DNA from: an uncultured Proteiniphilum sp.
GTDB taxonomy: Bacteria; Bacteroidota; Bacteroidia; Bacteroidales; Dysgonomonadaceae
Assembly (NCBI RefSeq): GCF_937873925.1
Contig: NZ_CALNAT010000183.1
Span: 1-39,893 of the forward strand
Length of the DNA: 39,893 nt
Reading direction: 5' to 3'
Under the pieces are notes generated by a model, which saw nothing but the letters and a program-made list of their open reading frames with translations, was not told the origin of the DNA and made no database searches. Positions 26,193-34,031 of the stretch are shown one piece after another. Position 1 is the stretch's first letter, and each line of letters opens with the position of its first letter. Made by a program: the position numbers and the translations under genes.

Positions 26193-28253
26193 ATGAAGAT
26201 TTTATCAAAAATAATGATAGCGGTGATTGGAATTGTAAGCATGACGCTTAGTTCCTGCAATTTCCTGGATGTAGATACCTATTTCGAGGACACATTCAGG
26301 GAGGATTCCATCTTCCACAGCATGAAAAATGCAGAAGGATATCTATGGAACACCCCCAAGGATTTTCCCGATCCGGGAGCCATATGGGGCAACTCATGGA
26401 ATCTCGGGGAAATGGCCTCCGATGAAATGACAGCCAGATGGAGGACCGGTGAATTTTCCGGGATCCAGTTTACGGTTGGAGAGATCAATGAGCGGAATGT
26501 GCCGGGATCCATGAATATCTGGCACAGGATGTACAAAGTGATTCGGCGCTGTAACACCATGCTTGGAGAGGTAGATAAGGTAGGCGATATGTCCACCCGG
26601 GAAAAACAGATCTATAAGGGATATGTCCATTTTTTGCGGGGGTACGCGTATTATCACCTGCTAATGAACTGGGGACCATGCCTGATTGTCGGGGATGAAG
26701 TGCTGCCCAACTCCGAATCGGCGGAATATTATAACCGGGAACGCTCCACCTACGACGAATCAGTGGATTACATATGCAACGAATTCGCATTAGCTGCACA
26801 GTCTATCCCTTCGGCGTCACAGCAATCAATCAGTTATTTCGAGCGTCCCACCAAGGGGGCGGCGTTGGCATTGATTGCCCGGCTGAGGCTTTTCCATGCT
26901 TCTCCCCTGTTCAATGGAGGCGATGCAGCCCGCAGAAGTTTCGGCACATGGAAGCGGAAGAGTGACGGGGCTTTTTATGTGAACCAGGAGTATGACCCGC
27001 GCCGCTGGGCCATCGCCGCAGCCGCCGCAAAAGCCGTGATCGATATGGACCAATACCAGTTGTATACCGTGGATGCCGATCCGAAGAATCCGTATCCCCT
27101 GGCGCCTAATGTGCCTACGGCCCCGTTCCCTGAAGGAGCCGGAGGAATTGATCCCTTGCATTCGTATCATGACATGTTTAATGGTGAAGGGATTATACAG
27201 ACCAATAAAGAATTTATCTGGGCACATATATCTTCTAGTGTGAGGGATTACACCAGGCACTCTTTTCCTGTCTATTTTGGCGGATGGGGAGGAATGGCCG
27301 TTCCCCAGCGCGTGGTCGACAGCTATCTCATGGCCGACGGGAGAACCATCCATGACGCCTCTGACGAGTATCCCTATGACCCTATATTGACAAACACAAT
27401 TGGAGGCAGTGGAAAAATACTGGGGACCTATGTATTACGGGCCGATGTGCCTAAGATGTACGATAACCGTGAAGCCCGCTTTTATGCCTCTATCGGCTTC
27501 CCCGGTTCTTTCTGGCCTATGAACTCCGCTTCCCAGGATGGTACGTACACACAGAAGCAATTGTGGTTCTCCCATGATGATGTGTCTGGAATTACTGGTG
27601 CAGGGAGTAACATCAACGACTACAATGTGAGCGGTTATACCCCCACTAAATATATCCATCCTGACGATTCATGGGCAAACGGGAAAGGGAATGTGAAATC
27701 AGCCTTTGTGACTGAGCCGAAACCTTTTCCAATCATTCGTTATGCCGAAGTATTGCTGGAATATGTGGAAGCGCTCAACAATGTGGAAGGCAGCGAAATC
27801 GTAGAAACCATTGAACCAATTGGCAACGACACGATCACTGTTACCATTACCCGTGATGTGACGGAAATGGCGAAGTACTTTAACCTTATCCGCTACCGGG
27901 CGGGACTTCCCGGAGTAAGCGATGCCCAGCTGGCAAGCAGGGGGTCGTTCCAGGAAGTGATCATGAATGAACGGCAAATTGAACTCTTTAACGAAGGATA
28001 CCGTATTTTTGATACACGTAGATGGGGAACTTACCTGGAAGAAGATGCAAACTCATCCAACTGGAGAGGACTTAATATTGAGAGGGACAGGACAAACAAC
28101 AACAATAACGAAGGATTTTTTGAGATTGTGACCATCAACACACAAAACATTCGCGATCGTATTGCTATCCCCAGGATGGTGTTCCTTCCATTACCGCACA
28201 ATGAACTGCTTAAAGTGCCGGCAATGGACCAAAACCCCGGCTGGGACAGATAA
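26193..28253 (+). CDS. SusD/RagB-family glycan-binding lipoprotein
   Basis: This is the surface lid of the SusC transporter and binds the incoming glycan. A lipoprotein signal ends in TLSSC (Cys22), followed by NFLDVDTYFEDTF, a typical RagB start. Tetratricopeptide-like helices follow (for example FLRGYAYYHLLMNWGP). The C-terminal RagB domain includes YAEVLLEYVEALN and NLIRYRAGLPG, then NERQIELFNEGYRIFDTRRW, and ends in the usual LPLPHNELLKVPAMDQNPGW. At 686 residues it is on the long side for the family. It is translationally close to SusC (12-base gap) and to the next lipoprotein (35 bases to its chosen start). Confidence 0.96.
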   Translation: MKILSKIMIAVIGIVSMTLSSCNFLDVDTYFEDTFREDSIFHSMKNAEGYLWNTPKDFPDPGAIWGNSWNLGEMASDEMTARWRTGEFSGIQFTVGEINERNVPGSMNIWHRMYKVIRRCNTMLGEVDKVGDMSTREKQIYKGYVHFLRGYAYYHLLMNWGPCLIVGDEVLPNSESAEYYNRERSTYDESVDYICNEFALAAQSIPSASQQSISYFERPTKGAALALIARLRLFHASPLFNGGDAARRSFGTWKRKSDGAFYVNQEYDPRRWAIAAAAAKAVIDMDQYQLYTVDADPKNPYPLAPNVPTAPFPEGAGGIDPLHSYHDMFNGEGIIQTNKEFIWAHISSSVRDYTRHSFPVYFGGWGGMAVPQRVVDSYLMADGRTIHDASDEYPYDPILTNTIGGSGKILGTYVLRADVPKMYDNREARFYASIGFPGSFWPMNSASQDGTYTQKQLWFSHDDVSGITGAGSNINDYNVSGYTPTKYIHPDDSWANGKGNVKSAFVTEPKPFPIIRYAEVLLEYVEALNNVEGSEIVETIEPIGNDTITVTITRDVTEMAKYFNLIRYRAGLPGVSDAQLASRGSFQEVIMNERQIELFNEGYRIFDTRRWGTYLEEDANSSNWRGLNIERDRTNNNNNEGFFEIVTINTQNIRDRIAIPRMVFLPLPHNELLKVPAMDQNPGWDR

Positions 28254-28288
28254 ATAGTAATCTTATTACTCAATAAATTGATTTGAAA

Positions 28289-29284
28289 ATGAAAAATAGT
28301 ATAAAAAAAGCTTGTTATATCATACTGGGAATAGCTATGATAGCCTGTGATTCCTATGATTTTGAGCAGGAACAACACAGGAACGAAGTCTATTTACTCA
28401 GCAATTCCAATTTGGTATACGACCGGCAGATCGCTGACCTTACACAGGAGGATGACACCATTTATCTTGTGGCAGGATTGAGCGGGACATTAAAAGCCGA
28501 CAGACCTTTCAAGGTGGCGCTCATGGAAGCGGATTCCCTTTTTAATGTATACAATAAATCGAATTACGATATCGAGACGGACCGTTATGCGCGGATGCTG
28601 CCGCAAGAGTGTTATACAATTCCTTCTTTGGAAGGGTTGATCCCGGCAGGTGAAACGCAGGTGAAAATCCCTGTTTACCTGCAGAACCTGGATAAACTTT
28701 CCCCCGATTCGATCTATTTCCTGGATTACCAAATAGACCCTTCGAAAACGGATGCGTTCAATCCAAAGAAAAATGAGGTATTATTGCGTATATTCAAAGA
28801 GAACGATTTCTCCACGACCCAACGGAACACCTTTTACAATTATACCTCTTCTTATGTAATTATACAGGATAAGGATAACCCGCTTGTGCGGCGCCCGACC
28901 AGTGCAAACCAGGTATTCCCTTTGGGAAACAATTCCGTAAGGATGTTGGCCGGTGATGAGGAGTTCGGTGAATACAAAACTGCGTTGGACCGTATTAATG
29001 AAAGGAGCATTATAGTAACAGTGGGGGAACAAACATCAAAAAATCCCCTGGCGCGTCATGCCTCAGTTGAGCCTTATGGAACCATCGATGTGGTGCAGTT
29101 GACACCATTTGAAATTTATGATAATACCTTTTTAATCAATATTATCTCCACTCCTGACGGCCGCAGTACGTATTACAAAGAGTTCAGGCTGCATTATAAG
29201 TACCGGTTGAATGGATCGGACCCTTATAAGGAGGTGAGAGCTATTTTACGAATGGAATACAGTCCCAGGGCGGATCTGTTGTAA
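28289..29284 (+). CDS. BT_3987/DUF1735- and DUF4361-like surface lipoprotein
   Basis: The lipoprotein signal ends in AMIAC (Cys20). The N-terminal half has the BT_3987-like (DUF1735) pattern, with NEVYLLSNSN followed by a beta-sandwich and the ACIDIC-loop region around MLPQECYTIPS. The C-terminal half resembles DUF4361 (YTSSYVIIQD and onward). I chose the ATG at 28289 over the TTG two codons earlier. Such proteins are surface glycan-binding partners of SusCD and have no known catalytic role. They are frequent in loci for mannans and host-type glycans. The assignment is by overall pattern, since the family has no sharp motif. Confidence 0.75.
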   Translation: MKNSIKKACYIILGIAMIACDSYDFEQEQHRNEVYLLSNSNLVYDRQIADLTQEDDTIYLVAGLSGTLKADRPFKVALMEADSLFNVYNKSNYDIETDRYARMLPQECYTIPSLEGLIPAGETQVKIPVYLQNLDKLSPDSIYFLDYQIDPSKTDAFNPKKNEVLLRIFKENDFSTTQRNTFYNYTSSYVIIQDKDNPLVRRPTSANQVFPLGNNSVRMLAGDEEFGEYKTALDRINERSIIVTVGEQTSKNPLARHASVEPYGTIDVVQLTPFEIYDNTFLINIISTPDGRSTYYKEFRLHYKYRLNGSDPYKEVRAILRMEYSPRADLL

Positions 29285-29300
29285 TGATCATCAAAGGTAT

Positions 29301-30437
29301 ATGTACCAAATAAAAAATAATCGTATGAGAAAAAATATAGTTTTATTCGGATTAATCGGAGTACTGGTCAGTCTCTTGGGTGTAATTTCCTGCGGACCTG
29401 ATTATGAGACAGAATTCGAAGTAAAATCATTGATTGTTCCCGATAAAAGTCTGGCGCCCGTATCTTTCCCCCTGGAAGGGGGGGAAGCCGTCGCCGAGGT
29501 AGAGACGAATGTGGCAATAACTGACTGGTCGACCTCTTCTAATGCGGCTTGGTTATCGATTGATAAGAAAGAGGGCAAAGTAACTATGTCAGCCGGGAAC
29601 AATGATACTTATGCTCCTCGTATTGCCCGTGTAACCATTGAATATGGCTATCAGGCGTATTATATTAATGTTACCCAGGCAGGTAAAACTCCTCTCCTTT
29701 TGATTGACGGTGAAAGGGAAGGTATTGTTAAATCGGTTAGTGCGGCGGAAACCACTATTTCTGTACAGGTGAAGTCAAATATAGTGCTGGATCATATCCT
29801 GATCCCGGATACTGCTGACTTTGTGCATGTCGATGCTATCACCGATGTGGAGGGAAGCGTGGATGAAAAAACAGTGACTTTTAAAATTGATCCGAATTTT
29901 GGTCGAAACGCACGTTACAGTTCCGTCACCTTTCAATCGTCGGATAACTACGATCACACAGCTTCATTTCTTATTGCACAGGCAGGTATGATCTTCGTCG
30001 AAATACCATTGACAGCGGATATGTTATCCACCAATGCGCAAGAACCTAATGAGGGCCCCATAAGAAATTTACTGGATGGAAATCCGGGAACGTTCTTTCA
30101 CTCAGCATGGTCTTATAGTATTAGCGAGCCACACTTTTTTCAGGTCACATTAAATGATCCTATAGAAGGATGCATTTTCTGGTATCAGAACAGAAACGCT
30201 TCCGGCGGGGAGCCGATTGATGTATTAATACAGGTTAGTACAGACGGAGAACAGTGGAGTGATTTGACACATATCACTGCCGGGTTACCAACAGGTTCCT
30301 CCTCTCAATATGAGTCAGCCTACTTGGCGGCTGATTCACCGTTTACGCATTTCAGGTTTACTGTTAACAAAACATCTTCAGGAACAGCCCCTCGCCATTT
30401 CAGTATGGCTGAATTCAAAATGTACGCCCCGGAGTAA
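29301..30437 (+). CDS. BACON-domain and F5/8-type-C surface lipoprotein
   Basis: The lipoprotein signal ends in GVISC. Residues 42-125 are a BACON-like domain (WSTSSNAAWLSIDKKEG, then YINVTQAG), and 130-230 form a second, more divergent copy ending LIAQAGM. Residues 235-378 form an F5/8-type-C (discoidin/CBM32-like) domain, with LLDGNPGTFFHSAWS and HFRFTVN as markers. BACON domains hold a carbohydrate-binding domain away from the membrane, so this is probably the surface glycan-binding protein of the operon. The ATG at 29301 gives eight extra basic residues; the ATG at 29325 (MRKNIVLFG) is an equally good start. It is the last gene of the operon, followed by a hairpin. Confidence 0.88.
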   Translation: MYQIKNNRMRKNIVLFGLIGVLVSLLGVISCGPDYETEFEVKSLIVPDKSLAPVSFPLEGGEAVAEVETNVAITDWSTSSNAAWLSIDKKEGKVTMSAGNNDTYAPRIARVTIEYGYQAYYINVTQAGKTPLLLIDGEREGIVKSVSAAETTISVQVKSNIVLDHILIPDTADFVHVDAITDVEGSVDEKTVTFKIDPNFGRNARYSSVTFQSSDNYDHTASFLIAQAGMIFVEIPLTADMLSTNAQEPNEGPIRNLLDGNPGTFFHSAWSYSISEPHFFQVTLNDPIEGCIFWYQNRNASGGEPIDVLIQVSTDGEQWSDLTHITAGLPTGSSSQYESAYLAADSPFTHFRFTVNKTSSGTAPRHFSMAEFKMYAPE

Positions 30438-30470
30438 GAATAATTAATATCTTTACAGATAGTTTTTAAA

Positions 30471-30502
30471 CGGGAGGGAGTGGAGATAAACCACCCCTTC
30501 CG
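30471..30502 (+). terminator. Imperfect hairpin after the SusCD operon
   Basis: CGGGAGGGAGTGG (30471-30483) and CCACCCCTTCCG (30491-30502) pair with one mismatch, one wobble and one bulge around a seven-base loop, 33 bases after the last PUL stop codon. The T-run is poor, so termination is plausible but not certain. Confidence 0.4.
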
Positions 30503-30519
30503 TTATCACTCCCCATCAA

Positions 30520-30674
30520 ATAGGTCCCGAAGCAGACCGACTCACAATCGGTTTTTAATCTGAAAGAATACCGGGACCTATCCGATGCCCTCGTGCAGTT
30601 TACCTATTCTATGGCGGATACATGATGATAATACCGCAGCGTCCAATAGGTCCCGGATATTCCCAGGATCCGGG
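30520..30674. repeat. Cluster of inverted and direct repeats with a tRNA-anticodon-arm-like hairpin
   Basis: ATAGGTCCCG (30520-30529) is perfectly inverted as CGGGACCTAT (30572-30581) and directly repeated at 30646-30656. Between the first two arms lies ACCGA-CTCACAA-TCGGT (30536-30552), a five-pair stem with a seven-base loop that has T at the U33 position, CAC in the anticodon position and A after it. There is no D-arm or standard T-arm, so it is not a normal tRNA. A further seven-pair hairpin, CCCGGAT / ATCCGGG, spans 30652-30674. No gene is seen in 30438-30739. Confidence 0.5.
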
Positions 30675-30739
30675 CATATTTCGTAATGATAACACCTATG
30701 TTTACCCATACATTCCGGAATATTAATTTACGCTTCAAT

Positions 30740-31141
30740 ATGAAAACGTATAGATACTTATATTATAAATTATATTGCATCTGGTTGAGAAAGAAGGATG
30801 AAGTGGAAAATGCCCGTATAAATGCAGTGCTTACATTAACTTTTTCATTGTATATCAATATAATAAATATATCCCTCATCTTATTGGTGTTACTAAAAAC
30901 AGAAATTATTAAATTGTCGGAGATTGATGCCAATGAGTATATTTTTATCCCGATAGTTTTTCTAGTTGGTGGGATATTCAATTATTTATTACTTGCACGC
31001 AAAAAACCGCATGAGAAGATAATTGAAGAATTTAAATCGGAAAGTGAAGTAAAACGAAAAAGAGGAATGATGTTCACCATACTTTATCTTGTTATGTCTA
31101 TTGGAATTCCTTTGTATATTGCTTTTTTTACAACTTCATAA
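30740..31141 (+). CDS. Small three-helix membrane protein, copy 1 (possible immunity protein)
   Basis: Family not recognised. From the ATG at 30740 it has 133 residues: a basic, aromatic start (MKTYRYLYYKLYCIWLRKKDE), helix 1 near 30-52, an acidic loop with LSEIDANEYIFIP, helix 2 near 66-85, a charged cytoplasmic-type segment KIIEEFKSESEVKRKRG, and helix 3 near 110-130. An ATG at 30686 would add 18 residues, but the second copy shares similarity only from 30740, so I prefer the later start. It is AT-rich compared with the flanking genes. Its near-duplicate follows, and an RHS-protein remnant lies downstream. Small tandem membrane genes next to RHS loci are often immunity genes; that role is inference here. 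Confidence 0.7.
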   Translation: MKTYRYLYYKLYCIWLRKKDEVENARINAVLTLTFSLYINIINISLILLVLLKTEIIKLSEIDANEYIFIPIVFLVGGIFNYLLLARKKPHEKIIEEFKSESEVKRKRGMMFTILYLVMSIGIPLYIAFFTTS

Positions 31142-31200
31142 TAAAATAGAAGGATTGAACAATCCGGTCAAGAATATTGCCCTCAACTGTATGTTCCAAT

Positions 31201-31596
31201 ATGAAAACGTATAGATACTTATATTATAAATTATATTGCATCTGGTTGAAAAAGAAGGATGAAGTGGAGAATGCCCGTATAAATGCAGTCATGACATTAA
31301 CTTTCTTGTTGTATATGAATTTTATGACTGTTGAGCTTGTCTCGTTGGCATTCTTCAAAAAAGAAATTATCGGGGTGTCCGAGATTAATGCCAATGAGTA
31401 TATTTTTATCCCGATAATTTTTCTAGTTAATGTAATAATCAATTATTTATTACTTGCCCGAAAAAAACAGCATGAGAAGATAATTGAAGAATTTAAATCG
31501 GAAAGTGAAGCAAAACGAAAGAGAGGAATGGTACTAACTGTCCTTTATCTTATTATGTCTTATGGAATTCCTTTATATATATTCCTTTCTGCATAA
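31201..31596 (+). CDS. Small three-helix membrane protein, copy 2 (paralogue of copy 1)
   Basis: This 131-residue protein has the same layout as the preceding gene. The first 29 residues differ from copy 1 only by one Lys/Arg exchange, and the segments ANEYIFIP, NYLLLARKK and HEKIIEEFKSESE are identical. Helix 1 and the loop after it (about 31-58) differ at most positions, as does the extreme C-terminus. A TTG at 31177 could add eight residues, but the ATG at 31201 is shared with copy 1. The gap to copy 1 is 59 bases, so both are probably on one transcript. The conserved ends with a divergent middle suggest diversifying selection or recombination. Its function is unknown; an immunity role is possible. 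Confidence 0.7.
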   Translation: MKTYRYLYYKLYCIWLKKKDEVENARINAVMTLTFLLYMNFMTVELVSLAFFKKEIIGVSEINANEYIFIPIIFLVNVIINYLLLARKKQHEKIIEEFKSESEAKRKRGMVLTVLYLIMSYGIPLYIFLSA

Positions 31597-31637
31597 GTGT
31601 TTAGAACGCACTATTGATTATCATGTTTTTTCTGACA

Positions 31638-31763
31638 GGTTCATATTATGCATATAACGATTTAGGGCAGCTTGCTTACGTGCTTCCGCCGTTAGCCAGT
31701 GATAATCTGCCTGTAAGCGAAGCGGCATATAGTGGGTCAAACGATTATCGGCCTCTAATATGA
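31638..31763 (+). pseudogene. Remnant of an RHS/YD-repeat protein gene
   Basis: One frame from about 31638 to the TGA at 31761-31763 reads GSYYAYNDLGQLAYVLPPLA and continues for another 20 residues. YYxYNDLGQLxYVLPP is a hallmark of the N-terminal region of Bacteroidota RHS-repeat proteins. The piece has no plausible start, covers only about 40 codons of a protein that normally exceeds a thousand residues, and stops abruptly, so it is a decayed fragment. The flanks, 31597-31637 and 31764-31895, show no other coding signal or clear promoter for the next gene. Confidence 0.7.
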
Positions 31764-31895
31764 ATATAGATAACTTATGGTTGAAAATGTGGGTAAAAAA
31801 TAAAGGACAAGTTTCCTTTCATTTCAGGAGATAGTCTCTTTTATTATGACCATAACTAAATACTTCGGTAAATATTGATTTAAAACGGAATCAAA

Positions 31896-33953
31896 ATGAA
31901 AAATTCACAGAGAAATATGATCTGCAAAAGCAGAATTGATATGGAAAAAATATTCTATCTGTTACTTTTGACAGTATGTATCGTTTTATCCGGTTGTTCA
32001 CAGGAAGAAACAGATAATTTTCCTGATCCTGATAAAGAAGAAGATCCAAACGGGACTCCTGCAAGAAAAGATGATCCGAAGGCCATTGTAATTAATTCCG
32101 GGAATATCACAATGCCTGGCAGTGGAACTATTACAGTACAATATTCAGATTCTCCGTCAGGCAATGGTATCGATAAAATAGTGGATAATGACCCCGATTC
32201 AAAATTCTCTATCGAGAGTGATAAAGTATGGATCGTTTGGAAAAGCGATGAAGCTTTTATTGCTACCGGTTATTTTATCACATCGGCAGAGGGAAATCCT
32301 GAAAACGATCCTAAGTCATGGAATTTGTCGGCATCCAACGATAACGCGTCATGGAAAACGCTTGCCTCTGGTTCCAATATTACTTTTACGGAACGGAAAC
32401 AGAAAAAGGAGTTGCATTTTAGTAATAATAATTCATATACATATTACAAATTATCTGTTACGGCTAATAATGGAGGTACTAAAATTGAGATAGCCGACTG
32501 GGGGCTAACGATGAAGAAGGTGATGCCCAAGTCGGTAAAAGTCGTATCTGAAAACACAACCATGCCCGGAATGGGAACCATAACCGTTCAATATGATGAT
32601 TCACCGGTTGGTGATGATATAGATAAGCTCATCGACGGAGATGCCGACACCAAATATACGGCGAATTATGACAAGGTTTGGATTGTGTGGAAAGGTAATT
32701 CCGCTGTTGAGTTGGACGGGTATTTTATCACCTCTTCCACTTTTCATCCTCAATTTGATCCGAAATCATGGACCTTATCGGCTTCAAATGATAGTGTTGC
32801 CTGGGAAATCCTTGACGCAAAGACCGATTTTACATTTGCAGACCGGAAAGAGAAGAAATCATTTCCCATTACGGATGATACCCCCTATCTCTATTTTAAA
32901 CTGGATATCACAGCCAATAACGGAGGTATCACCACACAAATTGCTGACTGGGGCCTGAAAAAAACGATAAAGATGGAAGACCTGATGCGATTGGCTTCGG
33001 GTTTTACCCATTCAACCCAAACCCCAATGGGCGTTCATTATGAAAACCGTCATGCGACCACGGATTCAGACAAAGCCTGGTTACTTGATGCAAATAATGA
33101 GCCGCCTGTACCAGGCAGTTTAAATGGCGGTGCAATTTGGAAAGAACTTCCCGTTACTCTTTATCCTTTTGGGGATCCAATACCTGCTGATATTAATCAG
33201 CACAATATTGGCGATTGCGGCGGTATAGCCGCTCTGGCCTCAATGGCTTATTTATATCCTGATTTTATAAAATCAATCATTACGGATAATGGGGATAAAA
33301 CATACACTATCGACATGTTCGACCCTCAGGGAAAACCGGTCAGGGTTACATTGTCATCTGCTTTTCTTGTCACAAAAGACAATGGGAATATCGCCGCTGT
33401 ATCGGGCAAAAGAGACCAGGCCTGCTGGAGCACTTTACTTGAGAAAGCGATTATCAAATATAATGCAATTTACGAAGTGGATACTGAGATTGGAGGAATC
33501 GGAAGTCATGTTGTTCCACCTCTCTTTACCGGTGAAGGCGAGAGTTTTGGTTTTCCCGCGGGTGTATTGAATGCTGATCAGCTTAAAGTAATGGTTGAAA
33601 CTTCTTTAAAAAAAGGTAATTTTGTAGTGGGGGGATTTAATCAGGTGAAGCCTATTGGTAATACGAATACAGTAACTGGTCACGCTTATACGTATCTGTT
33701 GTCCATAGATGCGGATGCACTTTTTTCCATGCGTAATCCCTGGGGAGGAAATCCCGGTGCAGATGGCACAGTGGACGGTGTATTGAACATACCTGATGAT
33801 GATATTATTCCGACCCTGATAGATGTTGGAGTTACAGGGCCGGGAAAAGCAGCCCCGATGAAAAAGGATATCAAACCATACGATCCTTCGATATACTCAT
33901 TCACGGCGCATAAGATGCGAGTTAGTGCTGCTCTGATGAGATCCGGGATGTAA
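31896..33953 (+). CDS. Calpain-like (C2 family) cysteine peptidase lipoprotein with two discoidin-like repeats
   Basis: The lipoprotein signal ends in VLSGC (Cys34 from this start; an ATG at 31941 is an alternative giving Cys19). Residues 63-207 and about 210-355 are tandem copies of one beta-sandwich domain, sharing TMPGxGTITVQY, DKVWIVWK and GGT/I...IADWGL; they resemble F5/8-type-C domains. The C-terminal part is calpain-like: oxyanion Gln435 and catalytic Cys441 in NQHNIGDCGGIAA, with the same six-residue spacing as animal calpains, His596 in TGHAYTY, and Asn614 in RNPWGG. The usual Trp after the Cys is Gly. The known relative in Bacteroidota is Tpr of Porphyromonas gingivalis. It is probably a surface or periplasmic protease acting on glycoprotein. 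It lies 78 bases upstream of the rhamnosidase-like gene. Confidence 0.85.
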   Translation: MKNSQRNMICKSRIDMEKIFYLLLLTVCIVLSGCSQEETDNFPDPDKEEDPNGTPARKDDPKAIVINSGNITMPGSGTITVQYSDSPSGNGIDKIVDNDPDSKFSIESDKVWIVWKSDEAFIATGYFITSAEGNPENDPKSWNLSASNDNASWKTLASGSNITFTERKQKKELHFSNNNSYTYYKLSVTANNGGTKIEIADWGLTMKKVMPKSVKVVSENTTMPGMGTITVQYDDSPVGDDIDKLIDGDADTKYTANYDKVWIVWKGNSAVELDGYFITSSTFHPQFDPKSWTLSASNDSVAWEILDAKTDFTFADRKEKKSFPITDDTPYLYFKLDITANNGGITTQIADWGLKKTIKMEDLMRLASGFTHSTQTPMGVHYENRHATTDSDKAWLLDANNEPPVPGSLNGGAIWKELPVTLYPFGDPIPADINQHNIGDCGGIAALASMAYLYPDFIKSIITDNGDKTYTIDMFDPQGKPVRVTLSSAFLVTKDNGNIAAVSGKRDQACWSTLLEKAIIKYNAIYEVDTEIGGIGSHVVPPLFTGEGESFGFPAGVLNADQLKVMVETSLKKGNFVVGGFNQVKPIGNTNTVTGHAYTYLLSIDADALFSMRNPWGGNPGADGTVDGVLNIPDDDIIPTLIDVGVTGPGKAAPMKKDIKPYDPSIYSFTAHKMRVSAALMRSGM

Positions 33954-34031
33954 AACATGTAAAAAGAGAAATTTAGTGGCATAAATTTTAGGTGAGGAGT
34001 ATTAATCAAAATAAGAATAACAAAGGCACAG

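Larger units (their letters stand above)
30740..31596 (+). repeat. Tandem gene duplication
   Basis: The two small membrane genes are direct repeats with a period of 461 bases. The first 88 bases (30740 onward against 31201 onward) differ at only two positions, the middle is strongly diverged, and a stretch of about 90 bases from AATTATTTATTACTTGC (30980 onward against 31440 onward) is again nearly identical. Confidence 0.85.

Noticed and set aside
30536..30552. Possible complete tRNA-Val gene
   Set aside because: The anticodon-like arm is good, but only seven bases separate it from the outer stem, so there is no room for a D-arm, and no T-loop consensus follows.
30740..31596. Insertion-sequence ends or CRISPR-like repeat
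   Set aside because: The repetition is the coding sequence of two paralogous genes; no transposase, target duplication or regular spacer pattern is present.
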